A DNA stretch of 64,000 bases from Cyclobacteriaceae bacterium (GCA_025808415.1 CP075525.1:876001-940000), one strand, 5' to 3'; counted from the stretch's first letter, positions 46,186 through 55,327 are shown. Notes: generated by a model not told the origin, from the letters alone. Program-made: numbers and translations.

Positions 46186-47172
46186 TTAATTTTTTAATTC
46201 CGTTTGTTTTCTATAAAATTCCGCGCACCAGTGCAGGGTTTTGTCAATCGTTTGAAACTGGAATCCGAGCTTATTTATCACTTTTTTATTGTTGTAGCTA
46301 AAAAAAGTATCGGCTAATCGTGCGGTTTCCTGGGTGATCAGCGGGGCAGAACCTGTTACATACGATCGCCATAATTCCAATCGGGCCACTACCTGAAGGG
46401 TTCGTTTTGAAAGCTTGATTCCCGGTGCCTTTTTTTGCAATAACCCGCAAAGTTTATCGAAGAATGCTTTAATGGTGGTTGTTCCGCCACTGGCAATGAA
46501 GCGCTCGCTTTCAATGGTTGAAAAATAGAGTTGATAGATAATGGATGCTGCATCACGAACATCAACATAATTCAGTGAGCCATCCGTGTAAAACGGGCGC
46601 TCTTTCCAGGCATACTTAAAAAGTTTGGCACTGCTTTTTTCCCAGTCGCCTGGCGCGAGTATAACCGAGGGATTTATTATAACTGTACTCAGGCCTTCTT
46701 CTTGCCCACGAAAAACTTCAAGTTCTGCCTTATACTTTGATACCCCGTAGGCAGTATTAAATGGGCTATCTTTCCAAAGGTTGGATTCGTCAATCAGGGT
46801 TTGGTCTTTCTGACGGCCTAATGCTGCCACAGAGCTAACATGTGCCAGACGCTTTATGCCCAGTGCTAAGCAGGCATTTACGATATGTCGTGTTCCTTCC
46901 ACATTTACCTGCAATAATTTTTCTTCATCGCGCGGATTGAAGGATACCTTTGCGGCACAATGTATAACTCCGGTTATATCATTAAGGCATTCCTGCAATG
47001 ATTCTGGATCGAGAATGTCGGTATCACGCCAGGTAATTTTTTCGGCCACATCGTTGAGCAATGTGGTATCGCTGTTTTTTCGCTTTAGGGCAACAAAAGA
47101 TGTTTGTGTTTCAATAAGTTTCCGAACAACAAAACTTCCAAGCAAACCATTGGCTCCGGTAACCGCAATCAT
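46186..47172 (-). CDS. NAD(P)-dependent epimerase/dehydratase family protein
   Basis: 328 residues. The Rossmann motif VTGANGLLGSFVVRKL (about 4-19) and the catalytic YGVSKYKAE (Tyr-x3-Lys) place it in extended short-chain dehydrogenases. A strand reading GVIHCAAKVSF separates them. Substrate could be a sugar nucleotide or a small ketone or sterol-like group; 3-beta-HSD-like and dihydroflavonol-reductase-like members also share these motifs. It lies 2 bp after the PHP phosphatase gene, so it is probably part of the polysaccharide operon. Confidence 0.86.
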   Translation of the reverse strand: MIAVTGANGLLGSFVVRKLIETQTSFVALKRKNSDTTLLNDVAEKITWRDTDILDPESLQECLNDITGVIHCAAKVSFNPRDEEKLLQVNVEGTRHIVNACLALGIKRLAHVSSVAALGRQKDQTLIDESNLWKDSPFNTAYGVSKYKAELEVFRGQEEGLSTVIINPSVILAPGDWEKSSAKLFKYAWKERPFYTDGSLNYVDVRDAASIIYQLYFSTIESERFIASGGTTTIKAFFDKLCGLLQKKAPGIKLSKRTLQVVARLELWRSYVTGSAPLITQETARLADTFFSYNNKKVINKLGFQFQTIDKTLHWCAEFYRKQTELKN

Positions 47173-47174
47173 TC

Positions 47175-47903
47175 TTATAGGGTGTTATTCAAGAGTGGTA
47201 AAGTTAATGCTTTTTGGTAGTATCGGTTCGCCTGCACTTGTTGCAGTAAGGTTACGTGCTGTTGCATGTGGCAGTCGCTGCCCAGAAAGTGTACCCAGCC
47301 TCGATCAACAAGTTTCTGCGCTGTGCGTTGTGCCTCTTTTGAATAATGCCCGGTGAATGAAGATGTATTAAGTTGAAATAAAACCCCACGGTTAATCAAG
47401 TCCTCGGCTTTATTAAAATCGTTTTGAAGAAATAGATATCGCTCCGGATGTGCCAGCACAAGCTTATACCCCTTTGTGGAGGCTAAGAAAATAAACTCTT
47501 TCAGGTTTAGGGGCTCGGTCATGAAGTTTGTTTCAAACAACAGATAGTTGCGGCCAAATGTCAGCAGTTGTTCATCGGCTGATATTTTTCTGACGAAGTC
47601 CTCATCCAGGTAGTATTCGGCAGCGGCTTCTATCTCAATTGTAATATTTCTCGTTTTCAGATAATTATTTAACGCATCGCGTTTTTCCAATATGCCTTCT
47701 GTGGTGTTCCGGTAGCTGTCGCTTATTACATGAGGGGTAGTGATTAATTTATGATATCCCAGAGCCACAAATCGTTCAATAATATCCAATGACTCTTCAA
47801 AGGTTTTTACGCCATCGTCAAGCCCCGGAAGAAGGTGTGAGTGTATATCTACCAGGATGGGGTTGTTTGTGCCGGGTGTTTTTTTTCTGAACCAGTTAAG
47901 CAC
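47175..47903 (-). CDS. PHP-type tyrosine-protein phosphatase (CpsB/YwqE-like)
   Basis: 242 residues. The PHP metal-binding start VDIHSHLLPGLDDGVKTFEESL (about 18-39), TTPHVI, ELNFM-like NFMTEPL, and HPERY are those of CpsB/Wzb-replacement phosphatases, which dephosphorylate the C-terminal Tyr cluster of the cognate autokinase. The Wzc-type kinase gene is directly upstream, overlapping by 8 bp, the expected partner. Start is GTG at 47903. Confidence 0.9.
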   Translation of the reverse strand: MLNWFRKKTPGTNNPILVDIHSHLLPGLDDGVKTFEESLDIIERFVALGYHKLITTPHVISDSYRNTTEGILEKRDALNNYLKTRNITIEIEAAAEYYLDEDFVRKISADEQLLTFGRNYLLFETNFMTEPLNLKEFIFLASTKGYKLVLAHPERYLFLQNDFNKAEDLINRGVLFQLNTSSFTGHYSKEAQRTAQKLVDRGWVHFLGSDCHMQQHVTLLQQVQANRYYQKALTLPLLNNTL

Positions 47904-50217
47904 CGCGTTTTAAAATTGATGTTACCCAATTTGTTTTTTGTTCCTCGTAATAGCCATACCCATAGGCTGTTTCGGACGTAGAGGGAACTGCGTTGAGTAT
48001 GGATGTGATATTTTGGAACTTATTGACACGAATAATGCGGTTGAGGTTGTCGATAAAATCCTTCTTCGAGTAATTGGCGCGGAAAATATACAAGGTAATA
48101 TCGGCATGCTTCATGGCCATAATGCCATCGGTAACGATGCCAACCGGTGGGGTGTCCATAATAATGTAGTCGTAATGCTTTTGCAATTCGGTGAGCAGTT
48201 GCGAGAACTCTCCATTCAAAAGAAGTTCTGATGGGTTCGGTGGGTGCGGGCCTGAGGGAATAAAATCGAAGTTTGAAACTGATGAGTTCACAATACACTC
48301 TTCCCAAGTGTTTTTTCGAATCAGAATGGTACTTATCCCTTTGCTCTTGTCAACGTCTTTAAAAAATTCATTTGTTTTTGGTTTGCGCATGTCCAGGTCA
48401 AGCAATAAAACCCTTTTTCGAGAAAGGGCCATTACACCTCCGAGGTTCAACGCAATAAATGACTTTCCTTCACCCGATACGGTTGAGGATACGGCAATTA
48501 CTTTTTTGGTTGAGTGGATGTTGAAAAAATCAAGGTTTGTGCGAAGGGTTCGCATAGCTTCGCTAACCATTGATTTAGGATGGTCTTGAATATAAAGACC
48601 TGTGCCGTTGCTTTTGCGCATCGTGGGGATGGCACCGAGCAGCGGCACTTGCAACCGTTCTATTTCATACAGGCTTATGATTTTATTATTGGCCAGGTAG
48701 AGTAAACCAACAAAGAATATGTTGAGCACAAAACCTGCCATAAACCCAATTCCAAAAATGAGAGGTCGGTTGGGCGAAATTGGATTGGTGGGCAGGTTAG
48801 CCGTTGAAAGGATTTTAAAGTCGGGTGTACTTCCTGCCTGGGCAATTTCAAATTGCGATTTGCTTTGCATCAGGGTTAAATAAAACTCTTCGTACAACTT
48901 GTAAAACCTTTGCTTTTTGGTGAATTGGGTGTTTTTATCGGGCATGGAAGCAAAGTCATTTTCGAGTTTGCTTTTAGCCTGACTAAGTTCTTGTTGCTTT
49001 TTAAGCAGGCTGGTTTTAAGATCTGTTAACTGTGAAAATGCTTTGTTTCGAAGCGTTTCAATTTCGTTTTGCTTTTGCTTAAAGGCGAATGTGTTTTCAT
49101 TATAAGAAAGTTTCATCCGATCCATTTCAAAATATAATTCCTGCAATTTTTCCAGGTTTTTATTCAGGTATTCAGGAAATATGGTTCGTTGGGTCACTTC
49201 AATAAAGAACTCGCGGTTTGTCAGGGCCTCCATAAGTTGATTAAGCTCGCCAATTCGTTTGTTCACTTCAAAGCGTTGCGAATCGATTTTGTGGATCGAC
49301 TCAATAGTTTTTTTCAGGTCGCTTTCCAGGTCATTTGTTTTGTTTGCAAGGGTAAAATTTTCGAAGTAGGTCTCATAGGACTCCATTTGCTTTTCAATAG
49401 CATTTAGTTCATTGCTTAACCAATCGATCTTTTGTTTGTTGGCGCGGTTTTTTTGCTCATGGCTGAATGCCAGGTAAAGTGAATCGATGCCATTAACAAG
49501 GTCACGGGCTTTATGGGGATTATTATCTTTAAAGGAAACCCGGATGGTGTTGGCCTCCAGCTTTAGGGGTTCAACAGTCAGGTTTTTAGAAATGAAATCC
49601 AGCAGAACATCACGGCTGTAGATAATAAACGAATATGAATTTTCAGGGTAAAATTCTATTCCAGGCTTTTTTTCTATGAAAAGTTTCAGGCCTTCGAGTT
49701 GCAAGGTATCTGAAAATTTGCCGGTTGCTGTTTTTCCTGACTTGCCCAAGTTCAATTCATATCCATTATCGGCCTGGGGCTCAATAGCAATAGGTACGTT
49801 ATAATATAAAGGGTTACTGAGCTTGTAGTGTACGGCAATGGGGGAGGAGGTGTATAATTCGGTGTTTAAAAATTGCCCTATGCTAAAGTACCCTACATGA
49901 AGTTTCAGTGAATCAATTACCTGACTGAGGAAGAGTTTGGATTGAATGGTTTCAATCTCTCCCGATATCATATTTATTTTTTGCCGCTCCGGAATAAAGT
50001 CGCTGATGCCAAGCTCTGAGGCATCTTGCTTTATGTCCAGTTTAATTTCTGATTCAGACTCGTATAGATCTTTGGTATACCGTACAATCAGATATGCCGT
50101 GAGGTTGGTAAGTAGAAAAATTAACACAATACCCAGCCAATGCTGCCTTACAATGATCTTAAGCTTGTTAAAATCGATTGTGTCTGATGCTATATTATTG
50201 TTTTCGAATTGCTGCAC
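47896..50217 (-). CDS. Polysaccharide co-polymerase and tyrosine autokinase (Wzc type)
   Basis: About 773 residues from the GTG at 50217; a TTG at 50277 would overlap the export gene by 44 bp and is less likely. Two membrane helices (about 25-48 and 475-500) flank a large periplasmic part with coiled coils (ANKQKIDWLSNELNAIEKQM, LKTSLLKKQQELSQAKSKL). The C-terminal kinase has Walker A SSTVSGEGKS, Walker A' LLLDLDMRKP and Walker B DYIIMDTPPVGIV, and ends with a Tyr cluster (AYGYGYYEE). It controls exopolysaccharide chain length and export with Wza and is switched by the PHP phosphatase next door. Confidence 0.92.
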   Translation of the reverse strand: MQQFENNNIASDTIDFNKLKIIVRQHWLGIVLIFLLTNLTAYLIVRYTKDLYESESEIKLDIKQDASELGISDFIPERQKINMISGEIETIQSKLFLSQVIDSLKLHVGYFSIGQFLNTELYTSSPIAVHYKLSNPLYYNVPIAIEPQADNGYELNLGKSGKTATGKFSDTLQLEGLKLFIEKKPGIEFYPENSYSFIIYSRDVLLDFISKNLTVEPLKLEANTIRVSFKDNNPHKARDLVNGIDSLYLAFSHEQKNRANKQKIDWLSNELNAIEKQMESYETYFENFTLANKTNDLESDLKKTIESIHKIDSQRFEVNKRIGELNQLMEALTNREFFIEVTQRTIFPEYLNKNLEKLQELYFEMDRMKLSYNENTFAFKQKQNEIETLRNKAFSQLTDLKTSLLKKQQELSQAKSKLENDFASMPDKNTQFTKKQRFYKLYEEFYLTLMQSKSQFEIAQAGSTPDFKILSTANLPTNPISPNRPLIFGIGFMAGFVLNIFFVGLLYLANNKIISLYEIERLQVPLLGAIPTMRKSNGTGLYIQDHPKSMVSEAMRTLRTNLDFFNIHSTKKVIAVSSTVSGEGKSFIALNLGGVMALSRKRVLLLDLDMRKPKTNEFFKDVDKSKGISTILIRKNTWEECIVNSSVSNFDFIPSGPHPPNPSELLLNGEFSQLLTELQKHYDYIIMDTPPVGIVTDGIMAMKHADITLYIFRANYSKKDFIDNLNRIIRVNKFQNITSILNAVPSTSETAYGYGYYEEQKTNWVTSILKRGA

Positions 50218-50233
50218 GTTATTAAAGTTTGAA

Positions 50234-50998
50234 TTAGCGTGTACTAAGTACAACTGCCAATGTTGTAAGGCTTGCAATAATACTTAATAACGGCCCATAA
50301 TCGCGCAGGGCCTCACTGGCCGGCCTGCGCACAGGTTCAACATAAATAATATCACCAGGTTGCATGATCATATTTCCTTGCCTGTATCCTTCAATGGTAC
50401 TCATATCAGCCACAAACACCTGGTCGCCCCTCAGTATTCGTATGTTATTTGCTTTTGATTCATTATTTAGCCCGGTGGCTGCAGCCAGTATTTCAACCAA
50501 GGTCACATTTTCGTTTATCAGGGGAATTACCTGCCCCCCTGGGGCGCCCAGTACAATAACCCTCTTGTTCAGGTATTGCAATACAACAAATGGGTTAGTG
50601 TAGTAACGTTCGTACTCTTTTTGAAGAATCGCCTCCGTCTGCCGGATGGTTAACCCCTCAACCTTCAGTTCACCCACCATAGGGAACTTGGCAACCCCCG
50701 CTACATCGACAAGGTATTCCGGGTCGGGGCGTGTGGAGGCTACCTGGGGCGGGATTTCTTTTAATAACTTAAGGTCAGGATCGATGATCAACTCACCATT
50801 GCTGGTGTAAACCCGAAATTTCAAACGGTCGTTCCGTTGAATAACGTAGTTCTTCTCAGTTTCCTTTGCTTTTTGCTGGTATGCACCGGGGTCGTCAACC
50901 TTAAACATAATGTTTTGCTTGTACGAAGCGCATGCGCTAAACAGCATTAATGCCAGCACCAGTTGACTTGAAAAAAAAAGATAATACTTCAAGGGCAA
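50234..50998 (-). CDS. Polysaccharide export outer-membrane lipoprotein (Wza type)
   Basis: 254 residues. The N-terminus has a lipobox, LFSAC, at about 20-24, so it is a lipoprotein. A polysaccharide-export domain (NDRLKFRVYTSNGELI, VDVAGVAKFPMVGELKVEGLT) is followed by an SLBB-like domain (RVIVLGAPGGQVIPLINENVTLVEILAAATGL). A C-terminal hydrophobic helix (LSIIASLTTLAVVLS) may span the outer membrane. It forms the export pore with the Wzc-type protein encoded 16 bp downstream. Confidence 0.92.
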   Translation of the reverse strand: MPLKYYLFFSSQLVLALMLFSACASYKQNIMFKVDDPGAYQQKAKETEKNYVIQRNDRLKFRVYTSNGELIIDPDLKLLKEIPPQVASTRPDPEYLVDVAGVAKFPMVGELKVEGLTIRQTEAILQKEYERYYTNPFVVLQYLNKRVIVLGAPGGQVIPLINENVTLVEILAAATGLNNESKANNIRILRGDQVFVADMSTIEGYRQGNMIMQPGDIIYVEPVRRPASEALRDYGPLLSIIASLTTLAVVLSTR

Positions 50999-51004
50999 AA
51001 GAAT

Positions 51005-51559
51005 TTAATCCCGTGAAATTAACGATTTTCCCAACAACTCATTAAACGTAGGGAGCTTCCTGTCTTTATCTGATAGTACGGGATTATCGATAGGCCAATC
51101 AATGGCTAACGTTGGATCGTTCCACACAATGCCACATTCTGATTCGCGATTGTATGCGTTTGAAGTTTTGTAAAGAAAAAGGGAATCTTCCAGGGCGGCA
51201 AAGCCATGCGCAAATCCTTCGGGCACCATAAGCATATTCCGTTTTTCGGAATCAAGCATACAGGTATAAACTTGTCCAAACGTTTCGGAACCTCTTCGTA
51301 GGTCTACCACTACATCAAGTACTTTTCCTGTTAACACGGAAACGAGTTTTGCCTGCTCATAAGGAGCAAGCTGAAAATGCAAGCCCCGAACAACACCTTT
51401 TTTGGAGAAGGATAGATTTTCTTGGGTGAACCTATAGGTTATACCGGCAGGTAGAAAGGCATCTTCCTTATAGAATTCCATAAACCACCCGCGGTCGTCA
51501 CGATAGACAGCCGGTGTAATCTCCAATAAATCTTTAATGCTTGTTTTAACGACCTGCAT
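51005..51559 (-). CDS. rfbC: dTDP-4-dehydrorhamnose 3,5-epimerase
   Basis: 184 residues, cupin fold. It epimerises dTDP-4-keto-6-deoxyglucose at C3 and C5 on the way to dTDP-rhamnose. VRGLHFQLAPYEQAKLVSVL (catalytic His), DVVVDLRRGSETFG and VPEGFAHGFAALEDS are typical RmlC. rfbA, rfbB and rfbD are not in the window. It overlaps the glycosyltransferase gene by 14 bp and precedes Wza by 6 bp, so it is part of this polysaccharide operon. Confidence 0.93.
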   Translation of the reverse strand: MQVVKTSIKDLLEITPAVYRDDRGWFMEFYKEDAFLPAGITYRFTQENLSFSKKGVVRGLHFQLAPYEQAKLVSVLTGKVLDVVVDLRRGSETFGQVYTCMLDSEKRNMLMVPEGFAHGFAALEDSLFLYKTSNAYNRESECGIVWNDPTLAIDWPIDNPVLSDKDRKLPTFNELLGKSLISRD

Positions 51560-52673
51560 GGGAAGGTGCTGCTTCTAATTCGTTTAGTGTCTGCAGGTAT
51601 TTGTTGATAACGAGTGCCTCATCAAATTCAGCTTCCATTTTCTTTCTGCCGTTCGCCCCGTAGGTCATCAGTTGATTGTCATCCAGCAAGGTGAGCGTGC
51701 GCATTTTCTCAGCCAGGTCGTCAGCGTCTTTCAGGTTACACAATAATCCGTTTACGCCATGCTCCACTACCTGGGTGCATCCAGGAACATTAGTGGCAAT
51801 AATGGGCTTTGAAGAACTGGCAGCTTCAAGCAAAGTACGAGGTGTGCCTTCACGGTATGAGGGTAAAACAATACAATCAGCTTTTGTGATAAATTGACGC
51901 ACATCATCCGTTGTACCGAGATATTCAATCGTACCTGTATTAATCCACGATTGGACTACATCGCGGCTAATACCCCTTTTGTGTTCAGGATCCATAGCAC
52001 CAAGCACCTGGAACCTTGCATCAAGCCCCTGCCTTTTAAGTTTTCTTACCGCCTCAATGTACTCCATAATCCCCTTGTCAGTAATCAGTCGTGAGATCAG
52101 TAAGAAGGTAAATTTTGAATTGCGCGTATAAGGAACAGACGCGAATTTCTTTAAGTCAATGCCTGAACCGGGTATCAGGTCCACGGCATTTTCAGGTACT
52201 AATTTCTTATTTAAAAAAAGTTCAAGGTCATCCGGGTTTTGAAAAAATACTTTGCGGGCAAAACGAAAACTTGAACGATATAAAAACTTCGCGATTATCG
52301 AAAGAGGTCCTTTTTTCAGGAAAACAGTCCCCAGCCCGCAAACATTGTTTACTGCAGGTATGCGTAACAATGCAGCGGCTAAAGTCCCATACACATTTGG
52401 CTTAATTGTATAATGGAGAACAACATCCGGACGGATACTCCTGTATATGGAGTATAGCTCGAAAATCAGGGCAAAATCTTTAATAGGATTTGCACCACGG
52501 CTATCCATTTTCAACGGATGGTGGATGCAACCCAATTCCTTTAAGGTTTCAGTGTACGGGTCAACAGGTGCAATGGTGTGTATTTCGTGGCCAAGGTTCT
52601 GGAGCGATTTTATCAGGCTTAGCCGGAAATTGACAATATTCCAGGAGGTGTTCAGTACAATGGCAACTTTCAT
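51546..52673 (-). CDS. Glycosyltransferase family 4 protein
   Basis: 375 residues, GT-B fold. The acceptor half starts MKVAIVLNTSWNIVNFRLSLI and contains PDVVLHYTIKPNVYGTLAA. The nucleotide-sugar half has FLLISRLITDKGIMEYIEAV and the E-x7-E type motif in VLPSYREGTPRTLLEAASSSKPII, typical of GT4. It transfers a sugar, possibly N-acetylgalactosamine-like, to a growing chain in the cytoplasm; the donor is unknown. It is the first gene of the run and follows a candidate promoter at 52748. Confidence 0.9.
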   Translation of the reverse strand: MKVAIVLNTSWNIVNFRLSLIKSLQNLGHEIHTIAPVDPYTETLKELGCIHHPLKMDSRGANPIKDFALIFELYSIYRSIRPDVVLHYTIKPNVYGTLAAALLRIPAVNNVCGLGTVFLKKGPLSIIAKFLYRSSFRFARKVFFQNPDDLELFLNKKLVPENAVDLIPGSGIDLKKFASVPYTRNSKFTFLLISRLITDKGIMEYIEAVRKLKRQGLDARFQVLGAMDPEHKRGISRDVVQSWINTGTIEYLGTTDDVRQFITKADCIVLPSYREGTPRTLLEAASSSKPIIATNVPGCTQVVEHGVNGLLCNLKDADDLAEKMRTLTLLDDNQLMTYGANGRKKMEAEFDEALVINKYLQTLNELEAAPSHAGR

Positions 52674-52747
52674 GAATCAGATTAAAGGCCTTCCTATAAA
52701 TGAGCTTAAAAAACGCTTTTTGAATCGAAAACCAAGTTTTGAATCAA

Positions 52748-52755
52748 CAAAACTA
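52748..52755 (-). promoter_or_regulatory. Candidate -7 element for the polysaccharide operon
   Basis: On the minus strand TAGTTTTG (52755 to 52748) fits TAnnTTTG, 74 nt upstream of the glycosyltransferase ATG. A T-rich TTTTTC lies upstream in place of a clear -33 TTTG. Confidence 0.38.
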
Positions 52756-52811
52756 TATAAAAGTAACCGCTCTGAAAAACTGATTTTAATGGTGTTAACT
52801 TTACTGGCAAA

Positions 52812-54020
52812 ATGATGGAAAAGAAGCTTAAGCATACTGCGGTTTTACTGGCACTTGGCGATGCCCGCCAACCTGAAATTACCACTGAGCATTTGGATGA
52901 ACTGGCTTTTTTGGCTGAGACAGCGGGGATTCACACGGTGAAGCGAATGGTCCAGAACTTAAAAACGCCAGACCCACGGACATTTATAGGCAAGGGTAAA
53001 GTGGAAGAACTGAAGGAATTTGTGGGTTTTCATAAAGTTGACACGGTAATCTTTGATGATGATTTATCCCCCTCACAATTGCGTAACCTTGAAAAGGAGC
53101 TTAATCCCAAAGAAAGTGAGTTAAAGGTGAAGATTTATGACAGAAGCCTGTTGATACTGGATATTTTCCTGAAACGCGCCCAAACTGCCCAGGCCCGCAC
53201 ACAGGTTGAATTAGCCATGAACCAATACCTGCTTCCGCGGTTAACCCGTATGTGGACCCACCTTGAACGCCAGCGTGGGGGCACCGGAACCCGGGGTGGG
53301 GCGGGTGAACGTGAAATTGAAACTGACCGAAGGAATATTCGATACCGAATTAGTTTGTTGAAAGACGAGCTAAAAAAAATCGATCAACAACGAAAAACCC
53401 AACGTAAAGCGAGGCATAATATTGTACGGGTAGCTTTGGTTGGTTACACCAATGCTGGAAAATCAACCCTGATGAACAAACTATCAGGTTCAGGTGTGCT
53501 GGCTGAGAACAAGCTGTTTGCTACGGTTGATGCCACCGTTCGAAAAGTTACACTAGGGAATATTCCTTTTTTACTGTCAGACACGGTAGGGTTTATCCGT
53601 AAACTTCCCCATCACCTTATTGAATCATTCAAATCAACCCTGGATGAAGTACGCGAAGCAGATATCCTGCTGCACGTGGTTGATGTGGCCCATCCGTTCC
53701 ACAACAATCACATTGAAGTAGTAAGCAACACCTTGGCGGAAATTGGTGCATCCGGGATTCCGGTGATCCTGGTATTGAATAAAGTAGATGCTTTGAAAGA
53801 GCAACACGCTCAGGGCCCCTTAAACCTGGACTCCATGAAAAGTTATTACAACGAGCATGGATTTGCTCAGGTAATTTTTGTTTCAGCCGAAACGGGCGAA
53901 AATATGCTGGCCTTGAAGAAATTGTTGTTTGAGGAGGTAAAAAAGAAACACCTTATCATTTTCCCAAATTACCTGAAGGACGGCTATGCGTTCGCCCCTT
54001 TTCAAACTGAGGAGGTATAA
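52812..54020 (+). CDS. hflX: GTPase HflX
   Basis: 402 residues. HflX is a ribosome-associated GTPase that splits stalled or hibernating ribosomes. The N-terminal domain carries DPRTFIGKGKVEELKEF and ends with the Gly-rich RGGTGTRGGAGEREIETDRR. The GTPase domain has G1 GYTNAGKST, G3 DTVGFI, G4 LNKVD and G5 SAETG. The start is the ATG at 52812, with a second ATG following at once. It diverges from the polysaccharide operon with 138 bp between. Confidence 0.95.
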   Translation: MMEKKLKHTAVLLALGDARQPEITTEHLDELAFLAETAGIHTVKRMVQNLKTPDPRTFIGKGKVEELKEFVGFHKVDTVIFDDDLSPSQLRNLEKELNPKESELKVKIYDRSLLILDIFLKRAQTAQARTQVELAMNQYLLPRLTRMWTHLERQRGGTGTRGGAGEREIETDRRNIRYRISLLKDELKKIDQQRKTQRKARHNIVRVALVGYTNAGKSTLMNKLSGSGVLAENKLFATVDATVRKVTLGNIPFLLSDTVGFIRKLPHHLIESFKSTLDEVREADILLHVVDVAHPFHNNHIEVVSNTLAEIGASGIPVILVLNKVDALKEQHAQGPLNLDSMKSYYNEHGFAQVIFVSAETGENMLALKKLLFEEVKKKHLIIFPNYLKDGYAFAPFQTEEV

Positions 54021-54035
54021 GCATGCAGATTAGTG

Positions 54036-54201
54036 GTAGCCCCGACAGGAATCCCTGCCAGCCGTCAGGCAGGGAACCTGTATCAAAAGTTTAGGGAACT
54101 TCAATTCTATCCCCGCCCGAAAGTACCGCCCGGTATGGGTGAGAATTGACTAAGGAGAAATTGCAAGTTTCAACCTTAAATGGAACCAACGATTGGGTAA
54201 A
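54036..54201 (-). repeat. 166-bp tandem unit 1, interrupted tRNA-Arg copy
   Basis: Starts with the 3' end of tRNA-Arg (GTAGCCCCGACAGGAAT), is broken by a 7-bp-stem palindrome (54053-54074) inside the T arm, and continues with the T/anticodon-arm sequence to about 54111. A GC-rich insertion (about 54112-54143) then breaks the D-arm part, followed by a D-arm-like remnant and a 45-bp tail. The anticodon CCT remains but U33 is changed to C, so it is a pseudo-tRNA. It differs from unit 2 at only three places. Confidence 0.85.
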
Positions 54202-54367
54202 GTAGCCCCGACAGGAATGCCTGCCAGCCGTCAGGCAGGGAACCTGTATCAAAAGTTTAGGGAACTTCAATTCTATCCCCGCCCGAAAGTACCGCCCGGT
54301 ATGGGTGAGAATTGAACTAAGGAGAAATTGCAAGTTTCAACCTTAAATGGAACCAACGATTGGTAAA
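54202..54367 (-). repeat. 166-bp tandem unit 2, interrupted tRNA-Arg copy
   Basis: Same length and architecture as unit 1: tRNA 3' end, palindrome (54220-54239) in the T arm, second insertion in the D arm, and the tail that directly precedes the true tRNA-Arg 3' end. Shares with unit 1 the U33C change and the other mismatch to the real tRNA, so the altered copy formed once and was then duplicated. Confidence 0.85.
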
Positions 54368-54368
54368 G

Positions 54369-54440
54369 TAGCCCCGACAGGAATCGAACCTGTATCAAAA
54401 GTTTAGGAAACTTCTATTCTATCCATTGAACTACGGGGCC
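54369..54440 (-). tRNA. tRNA-Arg (CCT anticodon)
   Basis: A 72-nt cloverleaf on the minus strand. Acceptor GGCCCCG pairs with CGGGGCT (one wobble), the D stem is GTTC/GAAT, and the anticodon stem GAAGT/ACTTT holds loop TTCCTAA, giving CCT, which reads AGG. The T arm is CAGGTTCGATTCCTG. CCA is not encoded. Two interrupted copies of this gene lie directly beyond its 3' end. Confidence 0.93.
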
Positions 54441-54470
54441 AAAAAAACAGAGGCGGCAAGTTAAAAAAGA

Positions 54471-55232
54471 TTATCCGTAAATCTCATTCAGCAAACCCGC
54501 CAACCGTACGCCTGCCTGAAGCAGCCGTTCTTTGGCAATGTCAAAATATTTGTAGGAGTACTGGTACCCAAGCCGGGCATTTCCATAATCGTATACCTGC
54601 TTGCGGTACGTCATGCTTTCATTGGCCCACTCGCGAACGGTGTTGCGTTGCCAGGTTTGCACCTGGTTGGCAGAAGGTTTTTCCAAGGCCTCGGCAAGTT
54701 CGGTATAACTTAATCGTGTATCGTCAATCATGTCACTGTCCCAAACCCTGTGCAGGTTGCTATCGGCACGAAACCACATAATTTTGATGTCATTCCCGCC
54801 ACGGTCATCACCGCGGCCCACATGCAAAGGTTGATGAATATCGCCCACCAGGTGGATAAGCCATTTAAGCCGCTCAACTTCTTGCTGGGGGGTTAACTTT
54901 TTAGATTTGAGTTCAGCAACAATACGCTCAATGCTTTCAATGATATCGCCTTTTGGGTTTTTTTCTGCTTGTGCGTAAGTCATGCCATCGGGTATGGTAA
55001 CCCAATGCCAGTCGGCTGTATAGTTATATGTCGAGTCGGAGCGGATTTCATCCATCCATGTACTGGCCATAGCCAAGGACTGGCCGTTAAGAATTCGCGC
55101 AATGGCCTTTTTTGCTTTCTTGTTCAGGTACTTATTGGCAATGTAGCCGGTGGCACGATGCCCGGTAGCCCCCCATCCAAAGGATAAAAATGATAAGGCC
55201 GTGAGCAATACAGTGGTTAGTAGTCGATTCAT
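54471..55232 (-). CDS. S1/P1 nuclease family protein
   Basis: About 253 residues from the ATG at 55232, which begins a signal peptide (NRLLTTVLLTALSFLSFG); a longer frame to 55274 is not needed. Mature N-terminal Trp (WGATGHRATGYIA) is the first zinc ligand of S1/P1 nucleases. HW in DWHWVTIPDG, HLVGDIHQPLHVG, DRGGNDI and HRVWDSDMID supply the rest of the trinuclear zinc site. It likely degrades RNA and single-stranded DNA outside the cytoplasm. Its stop is 30 bp from the tRNA-Arg. Confidence 0.92.
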   Translation of the reverse strand: MNRLLTTVLLTALSFLSFGWGATGHRATGYIANKYLNKKAKKAIARILNGQSLAMASTWMDEIRSDSTYNYTADWHWVTIPDGMTYAQAEKNPKGDIIESIERIVAELKSKKLTPQQEVERLKWLIHLVGDIHQPLHVGRGDDRGGNDIKIMWFRADSNLHRVWDSDMIDDTRLSYTELAEALEKPSANQVQTWQRNTVREWANESMTYRKQVYDYGNARLGYQYSYKYFDIAKERLLQAGVRLAGLLNEIYG

Positions 55233-55327
55233 TCGCTGATCATTTAGCGGGCAAATATCCTTAAAAACAACCAAAGCTGTTTTGTGAATCCTTTATTTTA
55301 AATTTATGTTTTGCGACCGGTACGGTT

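Noticed and set aside
54091..54333. An open frame of 80 codons on the minus strand across the tRNA-derived repeats
   Set aside because: It translates the two tandem units and contains the same peptide twice; the frame is a by-product of the repeat, with no signal for a gene.
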